Shown: positions 1-6,058, counted from the first letter of the stretch. The stretch: DNA of 6,245 nucleotides from an uncultured Microbacteriaceae bacterium (GCA_903882245.1 CAIRWJ010000131.1:1-6245), one strand, 5' to 3'. Program-made: numbers and translations. Notes: generated by a model not told the origin, from the sequence alone.

Positions 1-767
1 AATCTTCCGATGTCACCGATTTCACTCCCAACGACCTGTCGCACGTCCACTACCTGGCTCAACGAGGAGAAAAACCCACAGAGTTTCTCCTCAATCGCCC
101 CACCGGATATAAACGATATGCGTTCTCATCAAAACCGAAGAAGGTCGTCATGCGTCTAGTGCCAGGCACAGATGGAGACTTCGATTGGCTTCGTAAAGGA
201 AACCATCGAGTCCTCAACGTGATGACCGGGGATTTTTATCCGGAAACAGAATCATCCGCCATAACTGTTCTCCATCTTCCGTGTCGAAGTCGAAGCAGCC
301 TCACGGTCCGTCGAGCGACGGCAATTCGAGCTCAACGCGACGTCGGCACGTCACTGGACACGGGTGACGCCGAGTTTGACATCCTGGAATCTGTGCGTGA
401 TGCCGAGTGGAATTTGTCCTCCGTGCCGACGGGCATGAGCGAAGCCCGGATCACGGTCAGCGGCGTCACTGCTGTTCGGGATGAAAGGTTGTCTTCGCTA
501 GTGCCAGAAATCATTCGAGGCATTCGCCCTCCAGGTTCAAGCCCCGCGGAATGCATCGATGAAACGCAACGGATAGCTGACATTGCTCTGGACCTGGCAG
601 ATCCATTTGTTCGGGCAATCGCTCCTTCAGAACGGAACTCCAATCCGACAATCGAGATGCGTTCAATACGCAACCTTGAAAGGAGACTGCTCAAACTCCA
701 ATCAAAATTGGATCAGTCGCGACCGAGCCTCGTGCGCATTCTCCTCGACCGATTCAAGACCCGGTAA
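1..767 (+). CDS. 3' part of a GT2-like glycosyltransferase (tentative), 5' end outside window
   Basis: The reading frame is open from the left edge (first whole codon at 3) to TAA at 765-767, so about 254 residues of a longer protein are visible. The first in-frame ATG is at 150, but the frame continues upstream with protein-like sequence, so 150 is probably not the true start. Two motifs suggest the C-terminal half of a GT-A, family 2-like glycosyltransferase: a Gly-Asn-His at 198-206 after a Lys/Arg-rich 'KKVVMR' stretch, and 'VLHLPCRS' at 267-290. The latter resembles the 'HFP.RS' segment I recall from actinobacterial Glyco_tranf_2_4-type proteins. The nucleotide-sugar-binding DxD region would lie upstream of the window. 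The C-terminus is a basic, leucine-rich helical segment with no membrane span. That it is coding is clear. The family is from memory and only moderately likely, and the substrate is unknown. The stop abuts the stop of the opposing PHP gene. Confidence 0.6.
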   Translation, partial: SSDVTDFTPNDLSHVHYLAQRGEKPTEFLLNRPTGYKRYAFSSKPKKVVMRLVPGTDGDFDWLRKGNHRVLNVMTGDFYPETESSAITVLHLPCRSRSSLTVRRATAIRAQRDVGTSLDTGDAEFDILESVRDAEWNLSSVPTGMSEARITVSGVTAVRDERLSSLVPEIIRGIRPPGSSPAECIDETQRIADIALDLADPFVRAIAPSERNSNPTIEMRSIRNLERRLLKLQSKLDQSRPSLVRILLDRFKTR

Positions 768-1655
768 CTACGCCCACGCAATCGCGGAACCTGTTCCAGA
801 CTCAGCAATTCGATCGAACATGTCCGGTGCGGTCGTGTGCTGCCCGGGCAGAACGGGTTTCATTCCGTCTCCGTGATAGTCGCTCGACCCGGTGATGATG
901 AGGTCGTAGTGTTCAGCAATCGCCGCGAGTCGCGTGCGTCCAAACATCGTGTTTTCCTCGTGGTGCACTTCGAGACCGGCTAATCCGAGGTCAACGAGCG
1001 CACCAAATTTCGCGTCAATGGCGGCATCCGACAGTTCAGGACTGGCCAGAGAGGCGCGGTCTGCCGTCCACGGGTGGGCGAAAACAGGCACTCCCCCCGC
1101 CGCAACGACAACCTCAATCGCCCGTTCGATTGTCGGCGCATAGTGTCCGACAAAATATCGCTCGTTGTCGGGCGCCAAGATCTCGTCGAATGCCTCACTG
1201 ACCGTTGCAACAACACCCAACTCGACCAACGCACGGGCAATTGTCGGCCGCCCAAGCGTCCCGCCTTCGGTGTGAAAGCTGTAGACGAAATCATGTGTCA
1301 AACCCGCGATATCCGCATTTATCTTTTCGACCATTGACTCAAATCGCCACACGCGATCGTCCTTGGTCTTGTGCGACTCCTCAACAAGGTCCGGGAAATC
1401 AGGGTCGACGAGATAACCAAGAAGATGCACAGAATCTCCATCCAATGACGCCGAGAACTCAATACCGGGCACGAAGGTCATTCCCAATCGTGCGCACGCT
1501 GCTCGAGCTTCGTCCCAGCCGGCGGTCGTGTCGTGGTCGGTCAACGAAACCACGTCGAGCCGTTGTTCCTTTGCGACCTTCATCACGCGCGTTGGTGATT
1601 CGACACCGTCCGAGCAGGTCGAATGCAAATGAAGGTCAATTCGGCGAGACGTCAT
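768..1655 (-). CDS. PHP-domain phosphoesterase (TrpH / RNase AM-like)
   Basis: A 295-residue protein with a complete PHP metal-ligand set: H9-x-H11 and D16 in 'HLHSTCSDG', H41 in 'LTDHDT', E66 in 'GIEFSA', H77 in 'VHLLGY', H194 in 'FAHP', and D259-x-H261 in 'SSDYHG'. The family uses these to hold two or three metal ions and hydrolyse phosphoesters in the cytoplasm. The inserted region with 'GRPTIARAL' (135-143) and the end 'PGQHTTAPDMFDRI' match the TrpH/YciV type, whose E. coli member (about 293 residues) removes 5' nucleotides from short RNAs and dephosphorylates 3',5'-nucleoside bisphosphates. Substrate here is inferred. The frame could extend 28 codons to an ATG at 1739, but that would run into pepP and the extension is not PHP-like. 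ATG 1655, four residues before the 'IDLHLH' motif, is the natural start. It has a possible leaderless promoter and no good Shine-Dalgarno. The gene is complete and shows no sign of damage. Confidence 0.93.
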   Translation of the reverse strand: MTSRRIDLHLHSTCSDGVESPTRVMKVAKEQRLDVVSLTDHDTTAGWDEARAACARLGMTFVPGIEFSASLDGDSVHLLGYLVDPDFPDLVEESHKTKDDRVWRFESMVEKINADIAGLTHDFVYSFHTEGGTLGRPTIARALVELGVVATVSEAFDEILAPDNERYFVGHYAPTIERAIEVVVAAGGVPVFAHPWTADRASLASPELSDAAIDAKFGALVDLGLAGLEVHHEENTMFGRTRLAAIAEHYDLIITGSSDYHGDGMKPVLPGQHTTAPDMFDRIAESGTGSAIAWA

Positions 1656-1667
1656 TACTTCAGCATA
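1656..1667 (-). promoter_or_regulatory. Possible leaderless promoter (-10 element) of the PHP gene
   Basis: On the minus strand TATGCT (1667-1662) matches TAnnnT. It is followed by exactly six bases and then ATG at 1655, the spacing expected if transcription starts at the A of the start codon. A -35 box 17 bases further up would be TCAAGT, a poor match. Only a weak TGAAG lies before the ATG. The element is visible; leaderless initiation is inferred. Confidence 0.4.
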
Positions 1668-1692
1668 GTTTCGAGAAGTGGCAGACTTGAGG
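1664..1692 (+). promoter_or_regulatory. Possible start region of pepP
   Basis: Two readings are possible. CATAGT (1664-1669) could be a -10 box giving a leader of about 18 bases, with GAGG at 1689-1692 as ribosome site, but that lies only one base before ATG 1694, too close to work normally. Alternatively CAGACT (1682-1687), six bases before the ATG, is a weak -10 for a leaderless mRNA, with TTCAGC 17 bases upstream. Neither is strong. CATAGT overlaps the opposite-strand PHP -10 element. Confidence 0.2.
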
Positions 1693-1693
1693 C

Positions 1694-3145
1694 ATGAGTG
1701 ACGACGCCATTTCCCGAAACGACAACCGATCGACAACACCTCTCAATTCAGCGTTCCACGGATACATCTCGGGTGATTGGGCGCACGTCGAACAGCCCGT
1801 CACGGCGCAACGCGCCCAGGTTCCTTTTTGTGCCGGACGTCGACGCGCACTGTCCTCAGAGTTTGTTGGCCACACGCTCGTCTTTCCAGCCGGTCCAATG
1901 CTGGTGAGGTCCTACGACACTCACCCCCCGTATCGCGCTCATTCGGCATTCACGTATTACACCGGGTGGGGTGCCGATACCGTCCCCGACTCCGTTCTTG
2001 TCCTCACGCCGAACGGGGACCACCACGACGCCATATTGTTTTATCGTTTCCCGGCTGGGCGTGGCACGGAGGAGTTCTATGCCGATGCCGACATCGGCGA
2101 GTTCTGGGTGGGCCCTCGCCCGACCCCCGAGGACGTTGCTGTCGAACTGGGAATCACGACGAAATCACTCGCCGACCTTCCCAACGTTCTCACACAAGCG
2201 GATTCCAGTTGGGCGATGATTCGGGAAGCCGATTCGGCTGTCACCGAGGCTATTGATAGTGCACGCGGACACAGCGATACTCGAGACAGTGACCTCGCTG
2301 TCTTCCAGAGCGAACAGCGACTCGTCAAGGACGAGTTCGAAATTTCCGAAATTCGGCTCGCAATCGCGGCAACGGCATCCGGGTTCGATGATGTGCTCGG
2401 AACGATGTCGGAAGTAACCGCACACACCCGTGGCGAACGACTCATCGAAGGAACGTTCAACCGGCGCGCCCGCGCAGAGGGAAACTACGTGGGTTACGAA
2501 ACAATCGCCGCCGCTGGGGCTCACGCCTGCTTCTTGCACTGGGTCCGTAACGATGGGCCGGTGCGCGATGGCGATCTTGTGCTGATGGATGCTGGCGTAG
2601 AGGTCGAGAGCCTATACACCGCGGACATCACCCGAACGTTTCCCGTGAACGGCCGATTCACCGAGACGCAACGACACGTCTATGAGGCGGTCCTCGAGGC
2701 GGCCGACGCCGCGTTCGCCATCGTCAAACCGGGAATAGTGTTCCGTGATGTTCACGCCGCCGCTATGGCCGTTATCGCTCGGCATGTGTCGGATTGGGGC
2801 TTCTTGCCCGTATCTCTCGACGAATCGTTGTCCGAGTCTGGACAACATCATCGGCGCTACATGGTTCACGGAACATCGCACCACCTCGGGCTCGACGTTC
2901 ACGACTGCCCGCAAGCGCGAAAAGAGTTTTACAGGGACGGAATCGTGCGCGAAGGCATGGTGTTCACGATTGAACCGGGACTGTATTTCCAGGTCGATGA
3001 CCTCACTGTTCCCGAACACTTTCGAGGAATCGGAGTGCGCATCGAGGACAATATCGTCGTCACGTCAACCGGCGCAGAAAACTTGTCTATCGGAATTCCA
3101 CGCACGGCCAACGACGTGGAAGCGTGGGTCCGCCGCCTCGCCTAA
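1694..3145 (+). CDS. pepP: Aminopeptidase P (Xaa-Pro aminopeptidase, M24B)
   Basis: A 483-residue cytoplasmic metallopeptidase that removes the N-terminal residue from peptides with proline in position two, in peptide turnover. Residues about 45-190 form the AMP_N domain ('RRRALSSEF', 'RAHSAFTYYTGW') and about 215-470 the pitta-bread M24 domain. All five metal ligands are present and spaced as in E. coli PepP: D299 ('LMDAG'), D311 ('TADITRT'), H396 ('TSHHLGLDVHD'), E427 ('TIEPGLY') and E451 ('RIEDN'), plus the catalytic-type H403. There is no signal peptide or membrane segment. It is slightly longer than E. coli PepP (about 441), as usual in actinobacteria. ATG 1694 is chosen because 'NRSTTP..SAFHGYI..DWA' after it matches the actinobacterial N-terminus. 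It is transcribed divergently from the PHP gene with 38 bp between starts, and its TAA overlaps the end of mrp on the other strand. No operon partner is visible. Confidence 0.95.
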   Translation: MSDDAISRNDNRSTTPLNSAFHGYISGDWAHVEQPVTAQRAQVPFCAGRRRALSSEFVGHTLVFPAGPMLVRSYDTHPPYRAHSAFTYYTGWGADTVPDSVLVLTPNGDHHDAILFYRFPAGRGTEEFYADADIGEFWVGPRPTPEDVAVELGITTKSLADLPNVLTQADSSWAMIREADSAVTEAIDSARGHSDTRDSDLAVFQSEQRLVKDEFEISEIRLAIAATASGFDDVLGTMSEVTAHTRGERLIEGTFNRRARAEGNYVGYETIAAAGAHACFLHWVRNDGPVRDGDLVLMDAGVEVESLYTADITRTFPVNGRFTETQRHVYEAVLEAADAAFAIVKPGIVFRDVHAAAMAVIARHVSDWGFLPVSLDESLSESGQHHRRYMVHGTSHHLGLDVHDCPQARKEFYRDGIVREGMVFTIEPGLYFQVDDLTVPEHFRGIGVRIEDNIVVTSTGAENLSIGIPRTANDVEAWVRRLA

Positions 3146-4236
3146 ACCGAGAGCGGAATTGATGCAGAGCCGCGTTGTGGCGCGGACTCGATAACGGCAT
3201 CGACGATTCGATCGAAGGCGATGACCGCGACGTCGGTCCGGTCACCATTTGAAAATGGTGTTCCATTGTTTCCGGCCGCAATCAACGATGGCGTCAACGG
3301 AATGCTGCCGAATAGTGGAACGTCAAGTCGCGCAGCGACCTCGGCGCCACCGCCCGTTCCGAACATTGTGTGAGCGACACCGTCGACATCTGTCCAGTCC
3401 GACATGTTCTCGACCACGCCGATAACCCTCTGCCCGAGTTGACGCGCGACGAGCCCCGACCGTTCGGCGATGTCGCTCGCGCTGGCTTGAGGCGTCGTGA
3501 CTACTAGGACGTCTGCTGTCGGTACCAATTGCCCGAGCGAAATCGCGACATCGCCTGTTCCCGGGGGTAGGTCGCACACGAGCACATCAAGATCACCGAA
3601 ATACACGTCTGAGAGGAACTGATTTATGGTTCGGTGCATCATCGGACCACGCCAGGAAACAGGCGTGTGAGGATCGACGAACATGCCGATCGAAATCACG
3701 CCCACATCAAATGCGCGCGGGGGCAAAATCATGTCCTCGACTTTGGTTGGTTTTTCGTCGGGGATGCCCAACAACCCGGGGATAGAGAATCCATGGACGT
3801 CGGCGTCGAGCAAGCCGACCTTCTGTCCGCGTGCGGCGAGTGCCACGGCAAGGTTCGCGGCAACGGTGGATTTCCCTACCCCACCTTTTCCGCTTGATAC
3901 GGCGATGACTCGAACCAACGACGTCGGCCCAAATCGGTCGTCCGCTGTTCTCCCGCCGTGCAATCGAGCAGACAGCGCCTTTCGCGCATCGGCACTCATC
4001 ACACCAAGTGTCAGGTCAACCGTTTCGATGCCGTCCATCGCGAGCGCCGCGGCGCGGACATCCGCTTCGATATCGGAACGTTTCGGGCACGCCTCGATGG
4101 TCAACAGCACAGTTATTCGGGCCGTAAGGCCGTCCACGTCAACGGATTCAATCATTCCCAGTTCGCCCAGTGAGCGACGCAATTCGGGGTCGATGACTGC
4201 ACCGACGGCAGCCCTCAGAGCGTCAGGACTTGTCAT
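3142..4236 (-). CDS. mrp: Mrp/ApbC-type P-loop ATPase, iron-sulfur carrier family
   Basis: A 364-residue cytoplasmic ATPase of the Mrp/NBP35 family, members of which bind and hand over iron-sulfur clusters. Residues about 4-82 are a MIP18/DUF59-type domain ('VIDPELRRSLGELGMI', C50 in 'EACPKR'). The ATPase follows, with the deviant Walker A 'SSGKGGVGKST' (114-124), 'DADVHGFSIPGLLG' (144-157) and 'CDLPPGTGD' (221-229). The CxxC pair that bridges the cluster in many Mrp/NBP35 proteins is absent: after 'VVENMS' (274-279) comes 'DWTDVDG' with no cysteine, and C50 and C221 are the only cysteines. I recall other actinobacterial Mrp proteins also lacking it. ATG 4236 is chosen because homology begins right there; an upstream ATG at 4341 would add 35 residues wholly inside the DUF1003 gene. 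The start overlaps the end of DUF1003 by 14 bases and has no Shine-Dalgarno, suggesting translational coupling. It is the last gene of the three-gene cluster. Confidence 0.94.
   Translation of the reverse strand: MTSPDALRAAVGAVIDPELRRSLGELGMIESVDVDGLTARITVLLTIEACPKRSDIEADVRAAALAMDGIETVDLTLGVMSADARKALSARLHGGRTADDRFGPTSLVRVIAVSSGKGGVGKSTVAANLAVALAARGQKVGLLDADVHGFSIPGLLGIPDEKPTKVEDMILPPRAFDVGVISIGMFVDPHTPVSWRGPMMHRTINQFLSDVYFGDLDVLVCDLPPGTGDVAISLGQLVPTADVLVVTTPQASASDIAERSGLVARQLGQRVIGVVENMSDWTDVDGVAHTMFGTGGGAEVAARLDVPLFGSIPLTPSLIAAGNNGTPFSNGDRTDVAVIAFDRIVDAVIESAPQRGSASIPLSV
3167..3189. terminator. GC-rich hairpin just past the pepP stop (possible terminator)
   Basis: GAGCCGCG (3167-3174) pairs with CGCGG-A-CTC (3181-3189), giving eight base pairs with one bulged A and a six-base loop. 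It starts 21 bases after the pepP stop and lies inside the last codons of mrp. No U-run follows, so it is not a classical intrinsic terminator. Actinobacteria often use hairpins without U-tracts, so a role in ending pepP transcription is possible but unproven. It may equally be a by-product of coding sequence. Confidence 0.25.
3243..3260. repeat. 18-bp inverted repeat inside the 3' end of mrp
   Basis: CACCATTT and AAATGGTG are perfect 8-base arms around a 2-base centre; as RNA this would fold as a 7-bp stem with a TGAA-type loop. It encodes the 'TPFSNGD' region of Mrp and lies about 100 bases past the pepP stop. It could contribute to ending the opposing pepP transcript. An arm pair of this size is only mildly unexpected in a window this long. 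Confidence 0.25.
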
Positions 4237-4762
4237 TCGCGGGAGTGTTGTCGAGTTCCTCGAGAAGCGCACGCAACTCCGAACGAATGAAATCTTTCGT
4301 CGCCACGTCCTTGATTGCGAGGCGCAGGGCAACGACCTCACGTGCCAAATACTCAGTGTCCGCGAGATTCCGTTCGGCGCGCTGGCGGTCTTGCTCCATC
4401 CCTACGCGGTCTCGGTCGTCCTGTCGGTTTTGCGCAAGCAAAATGAGCGGAGCAGCATAGGACGCTTGCAACGACAGGATGAGCGTCAGCGCGGTGAAGC
4501 CAATATCGGCAGAGTCGAAACGAAGTGCTTCGGGCACCAGCGTGTTGTATGTCATCCAGAGGACGACGAAGAACGACAGTCCGATGAGGAACCACGGGGT
4601 CCCCATGGCGCGGGCGACCGACTCGGTAAATCGACCGAATCTATCGCTCGATCGACGAGTCAGTGCGGGGCGAAGGCCCTTTGGTTCGTTGAGTTGTTCG
4701 TCGACCGTGACGGAACGTCGACGGATGCGGGGGGTGGTCGCCTTGGGGGTCTGCTTGTCCAT
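4223..4762 (-). CDS. DUF1003 family membrane protein
   Basis: A 179-residue protein with the DUF1003 signature 'SLQASYAAPLILLAQNRQ' (97-114) followed by 'DDRDR'. The order is: a basic, probably disordered, cytoplasmic N-terminus (1-45); 'SDRFGRFTESVARAMGTPWFL' leading into membrane helix 1 (about 55-76); a short loop containing 'YNTLVPEALRFD'; membrane helix 2 (about 87-109); then a charged coiled-coil-like tail (115-172). With two spans and the positive charges, both ends should face the cytoplasm. The molecular function of DUF1003 is not established. It starts 3 bases after the stop of the CBS/MgtE_N gene, with a good Shine-Dalgarno, and overlaps mrp by 14 bases, so the three are very likely one mRNA. 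ATG 4762 is the only sensible start. I recall the same order (CBS/MgtE_N, DUF1003, mrp) in other actinobacteria, including around the mycobacterial mrp gene; this is from memory. Confidence 0.9.
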   Translation of the reverse strand: MDKQTPKATTPRIRRRSVTVDEQLNEPKGLRPALTRRSSDRFGRFTESVARAMGTPWFLIGLSFFVVLWMTYNTLVPEALRFDSADIGFTALTLILSLQASYAAPLILLAQNRQDDRDRVGMEQDRQRAERNLADTEYLAREVVALRLAIKDVATKDFIRSELRALLEELDNTPANDKS

Positions 4763-4765
4763 GGC

Positions 4766-6022
4766 TCACGCTCCGTTCGTCCGTTCGTTCTCGTAATAGG
4801 GGTTACGCCAATCCTCGGGCAACATGTGGTCTAGAACATCATCGACCGTGACCACACCGACCAGTCGTTGTTGGTCGTCAACCACCGGGAGGGACACCAG
4901 ATTGTAGCTGGCGAAGGTCCGAGCGATTTCACCCAACGGCGCAACGTCGAGGAGCGGTTCCGCACCCGAATCCATAATAGTTCCGAGCTGGGTCTGCGGA
5001 GGATGCCTTAACATCCTCTGGAAGTGAACGATACCGAGAAACCGGCCGGTCGGTGACTCAAAAGGAGGAAGAGTCACGCAAATCGACGCAGCCATGGCGG
5101 GTGTGATCTCATTTCGACGAATCATCGCGAGTCCCTCCGCAACCGTCGTTTCGGCAGACGCGATGAGAGGTTCCGTTGACATGAGACCGCCGGCGGTGTC
5201 GGGCGCGTATGACAAGAGGAACCGAACGTCGTCCGCCTCATCGGGATCCATGAGGTCAAGAATCTGTTCTGAGCGATCCGACGGGAACTGCGCGAGAAGG
5301 TCTGCCGCGTCATCCGGTTCCATGTTGTCCAGGACGTCGGCAACGCGCTCGTCATCCATTCCCGCGAGGATTTCGATCTGCTCGGTCTCGGGCATTTCTT
5401 CGAGGGCATCGGCGAGTCGCTCGTCCGAGAGCTCCTCCGCGACTTCGATACGACGTTCATCGGGAAGATCCAAAATCGACGCGGCAAGGTCTACAGGGTG
5501 AAGTTCCGAATATGCGGCGATGAGGTGCTCTGCACTTTGCGATTCGCCAGTGGCTCCTGACGGCGTGACGTCCTCCCAGCGAGCGAACACCGTTTGTCCT
5601 TTACCAAACAATGACGAGGCTTTCGCACGGCGCAAATACAGTTGCGAGACGTCCCACTGGCCGTTGGCGTCACTCTCAATGGCGACGTCTTCGATGACGC
5701 TTGACCCGGAACCATCACGGAACTCCATCGATCGTCCGATGAGCTCCGAAAAAACGCGCACCTCGCCGCCTCGTTGCTCGAATCGGCGCATGTTGATAAT
5801 GCCCGTTGTCAAAATCTGGCTGGGGCGGATGCTGACCACCCGATTGATCGACAAAAACACGCGCCGACGACCCGGAATTTCCACGGTGAGCCCAACGACA
5901 ACAGGAGCGCCTTTGGTTCGGTAGGACACCACAACATCGCGCACGCGACCGACCCGATCGCCGAGTGGGTCAAAGACCGCACATCCCGCGAGTCGGGCGA
6001 CATAGACGCGTGTCGAACTCAC
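4766..6022 (-). CDS. Soluble PRC-barrel / MgtE_N / tandem CBS protein (Mg2+-sensor-like, no channel)
   Basis: A 418-residue cytoplasmic protein. Residues 3-150 hold two PRC-barrel-like segments ('FDPLGDRVGRVRDVVV' at 17-32; 'FRDGSGSSVIEDVAI' around 101-115). Residues about 175-282 are an MgtE intracellular N domain made of acidic helical repeats ('LPDERRIEVAEELSDERLADAL', 'MDDERVADVLDNMEPDDAADLL', 'DRSEQILDLMDPDEADDV'), ending in the MgtE-like 'DTAGGLMST' (275-283). Two CBS domains follow (about 281-343 and 349-403; 'VGVVTVDDVLDHML'). In MgtE these modules bind Mg2+ and gate the channel; here the protein stops 15 residues after CBS2, so the membrane part is naturally absent. A sensing role is inferred. 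The frame could extend to ATG 6178, but the extra 52 residues would overlap the divergent gene and look non-homologous; GTG 6022 ('SSTRVYVARLAG') matches the family start I recall. GGAG lies only two bases before it, so a leaderless start is likelier. It is the first gene of the cluster with DUF1003 and mrp. Confidence 0.9.
   Translation of the reverse strand: MSSTRVYVARLAGCAVFDPLGDRVGRVRDVVVSYRTKGAPVVVGLTVEIPGRRRVFLSINRVVSIRPSQILTTGIINMRRFEQRGGEVRVFSELIGRSMEFRDGSGSSVIEDVAIESDANGQWDVSQLYLRRAKASSLFGKGQTVFARWEDVTPSGATGESQSAEHLIAAYSELHPVDLAASILDLPDERRIEVAEELSDERLADALEEMPETEQIEILAGMDDERVADVLDNMEPDDAADLLAQFPSDRSEQILDLMDPDEADDVRFLLSYAPDTAGGLMSTEPLIASAETTVAEGLAMIRRNEITPAMAASICVTLPPFESPTGRFLGIVHFQRMLRHPPQTQLGTIMDSGAEPLLDVAPLGEIARTFASYNLVSLPVVDDQQRLVGVVTVDDVLDHMLPEDWRNPYYENERTNGA
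4771..4774 (-). promoter_or_regulatory. Ribosome binding site of the DUF1003 gene
   Basis: GGAG on the minus strand, eight bases before ATG 4762, lies in the last codons of the upstream CBS/MgtE_N gene. It is the only well-spaced Shine-Dalgarno I see in the window, fitting an internal operon gene, in contrast to the possibly leaderless starts at the operon ends. Confidence 0.6.
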
Positions 6023-6034
6023 GTCTCCAGCGTA
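6023..6034 (-). promoter_or_regulatory. Possible leaderless promoter (-10) of the CBS-DUF1003-mrp operon
   Basis: On the minus strand TACGCT (6034-6029) fits TAnnnT and is followed by exactly six bases before GTG 6022. The sequence 17 bases upstream, TCCCCA, matches three of six -35 positions. The six-base gap contains GGAGAC, but its GGAG is only two bases from the GTG, too near for normal Shine-Dalgarno use. Visible pattern; function inferred. Confidence 0.4.
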
Positions 6035-6046
6035 CTCGCGGGGTGA

Positions 6047-6058
6047 GAGAATGGGGAC
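6047..6058 (+). promoter_or_regulatory. Possible leaderless promoter (-10) of the stress-protein-like gene
   Basis: GAGAAT (6047-6052) matches four of six -10 positions and ends six bases before GTG 6059. TCTCCA (6024-6029) lies 17 bases upstream and matches three of six -35 positions. An in-frame TGA at 6044 rules out an upstream start, so any leader must be very short or absent. Confidence 0.3.

Noticed and set aside
840..851. Perfect 12-bp palindrome CTGCCCGGGCAG
   Set aside because: Inside PHP coding sequence; about one palindrome of this size is expected by chance in a window this long.
1205..1690. Plus-strand open frame of 161 codons antisense to the PHP gene
   Set aside because: Low-complexity Arg/Pro/Ser composition, lies fully opposite a gene with a complete PHP motif set, and runs to the pepP start.
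1656..1739. 28-codon N-terminal extension of the PHP gene to an ATG at 1739
   Set aside because: It would overlap the first codons of pepP and does not look like PHP sequence; the family motif begins right after ATG 1655.
4237..4341. 35-codon N-terminal extension of mrp to an ATG at 4341
   Set aside because: It lies wholly within DUF1003 in another frame and is Arg/Ser-rich; Mrp homology begins at ATG 4236.
4773..4788. Perfect tandem 8-bp duplication CCGTTCGT x2
   Set aside because: It lies in the last codons of the CBS/MgtE_N gene, has only two copies and is read as normal protein sequence; too short to count as a functional repeat array.
3683..4834. Long plus-strand open frame of 383 codons antisense to mrp and DUF1003
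   Set aside because: It lies opposite two well-supported genes, is rich in Ser/Arg/Thr/Pro as shadow frames of GC-rich genes are, and shows no recognisable domain or sensible start signal.
5094..5501. Ser-rich plus-strand open frame opposite the MgtE_N domain
   Set aside because: The serine and arginine repeats are the antisense reading of the acidic GAT/GAG-rich MgtE_N helices; nothing suggests an independent gene.
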